DNA of 9,083 nucleotides from Chloroflexota bacterium. GTDB taxonomy: Bacteria; Chloroflexota; Limnocylindria; Limnocylindrales; CSP1-4. The position numbers were made by a program, and so were the translations under genes. Positions 7,212 through 9,083 of the stretch are shown one piece after another (within the stretch, counting starts at the first letter, position 1; every line of letters begins with the position of its first letter). Under the pieces are notes generated by a model. It was not told the origin of the DNA, did not search any database, and saw only the letters and a program-made list of their open reading frames with translations. Location: contig JACDAH010000538.1 of the NCBI GenBank assembly GCA_013695505.1, positions 1 through 9,083 of the forward strand, in the 5' to 3' direction.

Positions 7212-7233
7212 ACGATCAAGTCGGACCACGGCG

Positions 7234-7239
7234 AGGAGG
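7234..7239 (+). promoter_or_regulatory. Ribosome binding site of the GH43 gene
   Basis: AGGAGG, 7 bases before the ATG at 7247. It is part of the same 12-base string (GAGGAGGAGCAC, 7233-7244) that precedes the lipoprotein start. Confidence 0.8.
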
Positions 7240-7246
7240 AGCACTG

Positions 7247-9083
7247 ATGCCAGCGGCACGCACCCCGGGTGGATCACGACGGCGCCGCGCCGGAAGCAGT
7301 CTTGCAATCGCCGCCCTGCTCGCCCAAGCGGTCCTCTCGGCCGTCTCGCCCGCTGCCGCGGCGGCGGCCACGGGAACCTATCGGAATCCGATCGCGGCCG
7401 GGATCCCGGGCGACGGCGTAATCGAGAGCTGCGCCGATCCGACGGTGACGCGTGACGAGGCGGGGTCTGGGCGGTGGTACCTCTTCTGCACCAGCGATCC
7501 CCTGAATGACGACGACCGCGATGCCGGCGGCGCCCTTCGCTTTCACCTCATCCCGATCCTCTCGTCCGCTGATCTGGTCCATTGGCGATACGACGGCGAT
7601 GCCTTCCAGGGACGACCCGCATACGCCCGAGCCGACGCCGGCTTGTGGGCTCCCGAGATCGTCTACCACCCCGAGACCGGTGAATACCTCCTCTATTACA
7701 CGGTGACCGACACGACCTTGCCCGGTGGCGGCAGTGCGATCGGGGTGGCCACGGCGCCAAGTCCGGCCGGACCGTGGACCCACGCCACAGCGCCGGTCAT
7801 CGAACCCCACGGTGCCGACTGCTGCGGGCCAGATTCGCGCCGCTGGGTCTTCGACCCTGATGTCGTCCGGACGGACGGCCAGGACCACATCTACTACGGG
7901 AGCTACTTCGGCGGGATCTCGGTCCGCGATCTGTCCGAGGACGGGCTGACCTCCAGCCGGGCGAGCCAGACCAACGTCGCGATCGCGAACAAGTTCGAGG
8001 GCGCGGAGGTGGTGAGCCGCAACGGCTTCTACTACCTGTTTGCTTCCGCAACGAACTGCTGCGCCGGCCCGCTCACCGGCTACAGCGTGTTCGTCGGACG
8101 CTCCGAGAGTCCGACCGGACCGTTCCTCGACCGCGAGGGCGTGTCGCTCAACGACAACGAGGAGATGGGCGACCCGACGGACGGCCGGGCCGGCGGGACG
8201 GTCGTGCTCAGCATGAATGGCAACCGCTGGGTCGGCCCAGGCCACAACACGGTCTTCGAGGACCTCGACGGCCAGTGGTGGACGATCTACCACGCGGTCG
8301 ACGTGACCGATCCCTACTTCGAGGGTTCCGTCGGGTTCACGAAGCGTCCCGCCCTCCTCGATCAGCTCGACTGGGTGGACGGCTGGCCGGTCGTGCGCGG
8401 CGGTAGCTTCGCGTCCGATTCGCCTCAGCAGGCACCCGCGGCGCAGCCCGGAGACCAGACGAACGCTAAGCTGCGGCTCGCGCTGCCCGACGTGATCGGG
8501 AAGGCAATTCCTGCCGCCTCGGACGAGTTCAACGGCGACGCCCTCGCCGGCTCCTGGTCGTGGGTTCGCCCACCGGCCCCCGATAGCTACGAGGTCGCCG
8601 GCGGTGTGTTCCGCATGGATACGCAGGCGGCCGACCTGTACGTCGACTCGAATGACGCCTCGGTCCTGACCAGGCCTGCGCCGGATGGCAACTACGTGGT
8701 CGAGACGAAGGTCCGGCTGAGCGTCCCGGCCGAGGGTTGCTGCTTCAACTACGTCCAGGCCGGCCTCGTGATCTACGGCTCGGACGATGCGTTCGTGAAG
8801 CTCGCGACCGTCTCAATCTGGAACACGCGCCAGACCGAGTTCGCGAAGGAGGTCGCCGTCGTGCCGGCCGGATATCCCCGTTACGGCAACACCGTCGTCG
8901 GGCCACCCGGCGAGTGGACGTGGCTCCGGATCGTCGCGCGCCAGGACGGCGACGATGGGGTCGGCGGTGCGTACGGCGGGACCGAGCGCTACACCGCGTA
9001 CACGAGCCATGACGGCATCACCTGGACCCGCGGCGGCACGTGGGCGCACGAGCTCGGCGACGGAGCACGGATCGGGCTCGTGG
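7247..9083 (+). CDS. Secreted glycoside hydrolase family 43 protein, endo-alpha-1,5-L-arabinanase-like, partial (C-terminus beyond window)
   Basis: The frame is open for 612 codons to the window end with no stop. Residues 1-41 form a Sec signal peptide: Arg-rich start, hydrophobic core, poly-Ala cleavage region. The five-bladed propeller domain (about 45-400) shows the three GH43 acids: base Asp64 in CADPTV, pKa-modulating Asp203 in VFDPDVV, and general acid Glu251 in KFEGAEVV followed by NGFYYLFAS. NCCAG (270-274), then VGRSESPTGPFLD, and GPGHNTVFEDLDGQWW with metal-site His333 are typical of arabinanase-type GH43 enzymes. About a dozen acidic/Gly residues seem inserted before the GGT strand near 8160-8200. 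From DEFNG (426) a second beta-sandwich begins, of the DUF1349/concanavalin-like type common as a C-terminal GH43 domain. The ATG is fixed by AGGAGG 7 bases upstream. Likely role: extracellular cleavage of arabinan or a related arabinose polymer. An arabinofuranosidase or xylosidase activity cannot be excluded. Confidence 0.92.
   Translation, partial: MPAARTPGGSRRRRAGSSLAIAALLAQAVLSAVSPAAAAAATGTYRNPIAAGIPGDGVIESCADPTVTRDEAGSGRWYLFCTSDPLNDDDRDAGGALRFHLIPILSSADLVHWRYDGDAFQGRPAYARADAGLWAPEIVYHPETGEYLLYYTVTDTTLPGGGSAIGVATAPSPAGPWTHATAPVIEPHGADCCGPDSRRWVFDPDVVRTDGQDHIYYGSYFGGISVRDLSEDGLTSSRASQTNVAIANKFEGAEVVSRNGFYYLFASATNCCAGPLTGYSVFVGRSESPTGPFLDREGVSLNDNEEMGDPTDGRAGGTVVLSMNGNRWVGPGHNTVFEDLDGQWWTIYHAVDVTDPYFEGSVGFTKRPALLDQLDWVDGWPVVRGGSFASDSPQQAPAAQPGDQTNAKLRLALPDVIGKAIPAASDEFNGDALAGSWSWVRPPAPDSYEVAGGVFRMDTQAADLYVDSNDASVLTRPAPDGNYVVETKVRLSVPAEGCCFNYVQAGLVIYGSDDAFVKLATVSIWNTRQTEFAKEVAVVPAGYPRYGNTVVGPPGEWTWLRIVARQDGDDGVGGAYGGTERYTAYTSHDGITWTRGGTWAHELGDGARIGLV

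Noticed and set aside
7274..8293. Minus-strand open frame of 339 codons
   Set aside because: Antisense to the GH43 gene, whose three catalytic acids, signal peptide and ribosome site leave no doubt about the coding strand.
1..9083. CRISPR arrays, tRNA or rRNA genes, insertion sequences, prophage or defence genes
   Set aside because: No regularly spaced repeats, cloverleaf sequences, transposase motifs or terminal repeats were seen; the window is filled by five metabolic and regulatory genes.

Overview
The window is a GC-rich bacterial carbohydrate-utilisation locus of five protein genes. I infer a Chloroflexota (Limnocylindria-like) or actinobacterial-type genome, from the very high GC at third positions, the twin-arginine lipoprotein signal of the binding protein and an actinobacterial-style methyltransferase. 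No rRNA or other taxonomic marker is present, so this is only a lean.

Layout. (1) 22-1455, minus strand: Tat-exported lipoprotein, the sugar-binding subunit of an ABC importer; its permease genes probably lie beyond the left edge. (2) 1456-1592: divergent control region. (3) 1593-2648, plus strand: an ArsR-type winged-helix regulator with a long beta-rich C-terminal domain. (4) 2649-4139, plus strand: a class I SAM-dependent methyltransferase whose ATG directly follows the regulator's TAG. (5) 4140-4166: a short convergent junction with terminator-like inverted repeats. (6) 4167-7013, minus strand: a cytoplasmic family 2 glycoside hydrolase. (7) 7014-7246: a second divergent control region. 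(8) 7247 to beyond the right edge, plus strand: a secreted family 43 glycoside hydrolase of endo-arabinanase type with a second beta-sandwich domain, cut by the window end.

How the parts fit. The secreted GH43 enzyme would cut an arabinan-type polysaccharide outside the cell. The lipoprotein would capture the oligosaccharides for import, and the signal-less GH2 enzyme would trim them inside. The regulator next to the importer is the obvious candidate sensor. A 34-base element conserved at 25 of 34 positions lies upstream of both minus-strand genes (binding protein and GH2), once in each divergent region. It contains an identical 11-base core that reads as an extended -10 promoter on the minus strand, and it looks like the shared promoter/operator that ties the locus together. 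The element also decides two starts: the longest possible frames of the regulator and of the GH2 gene would run through it, so both genes are called from internal starts. The methyltransferase is the piece that does not obviously belong to sugar metabolism.
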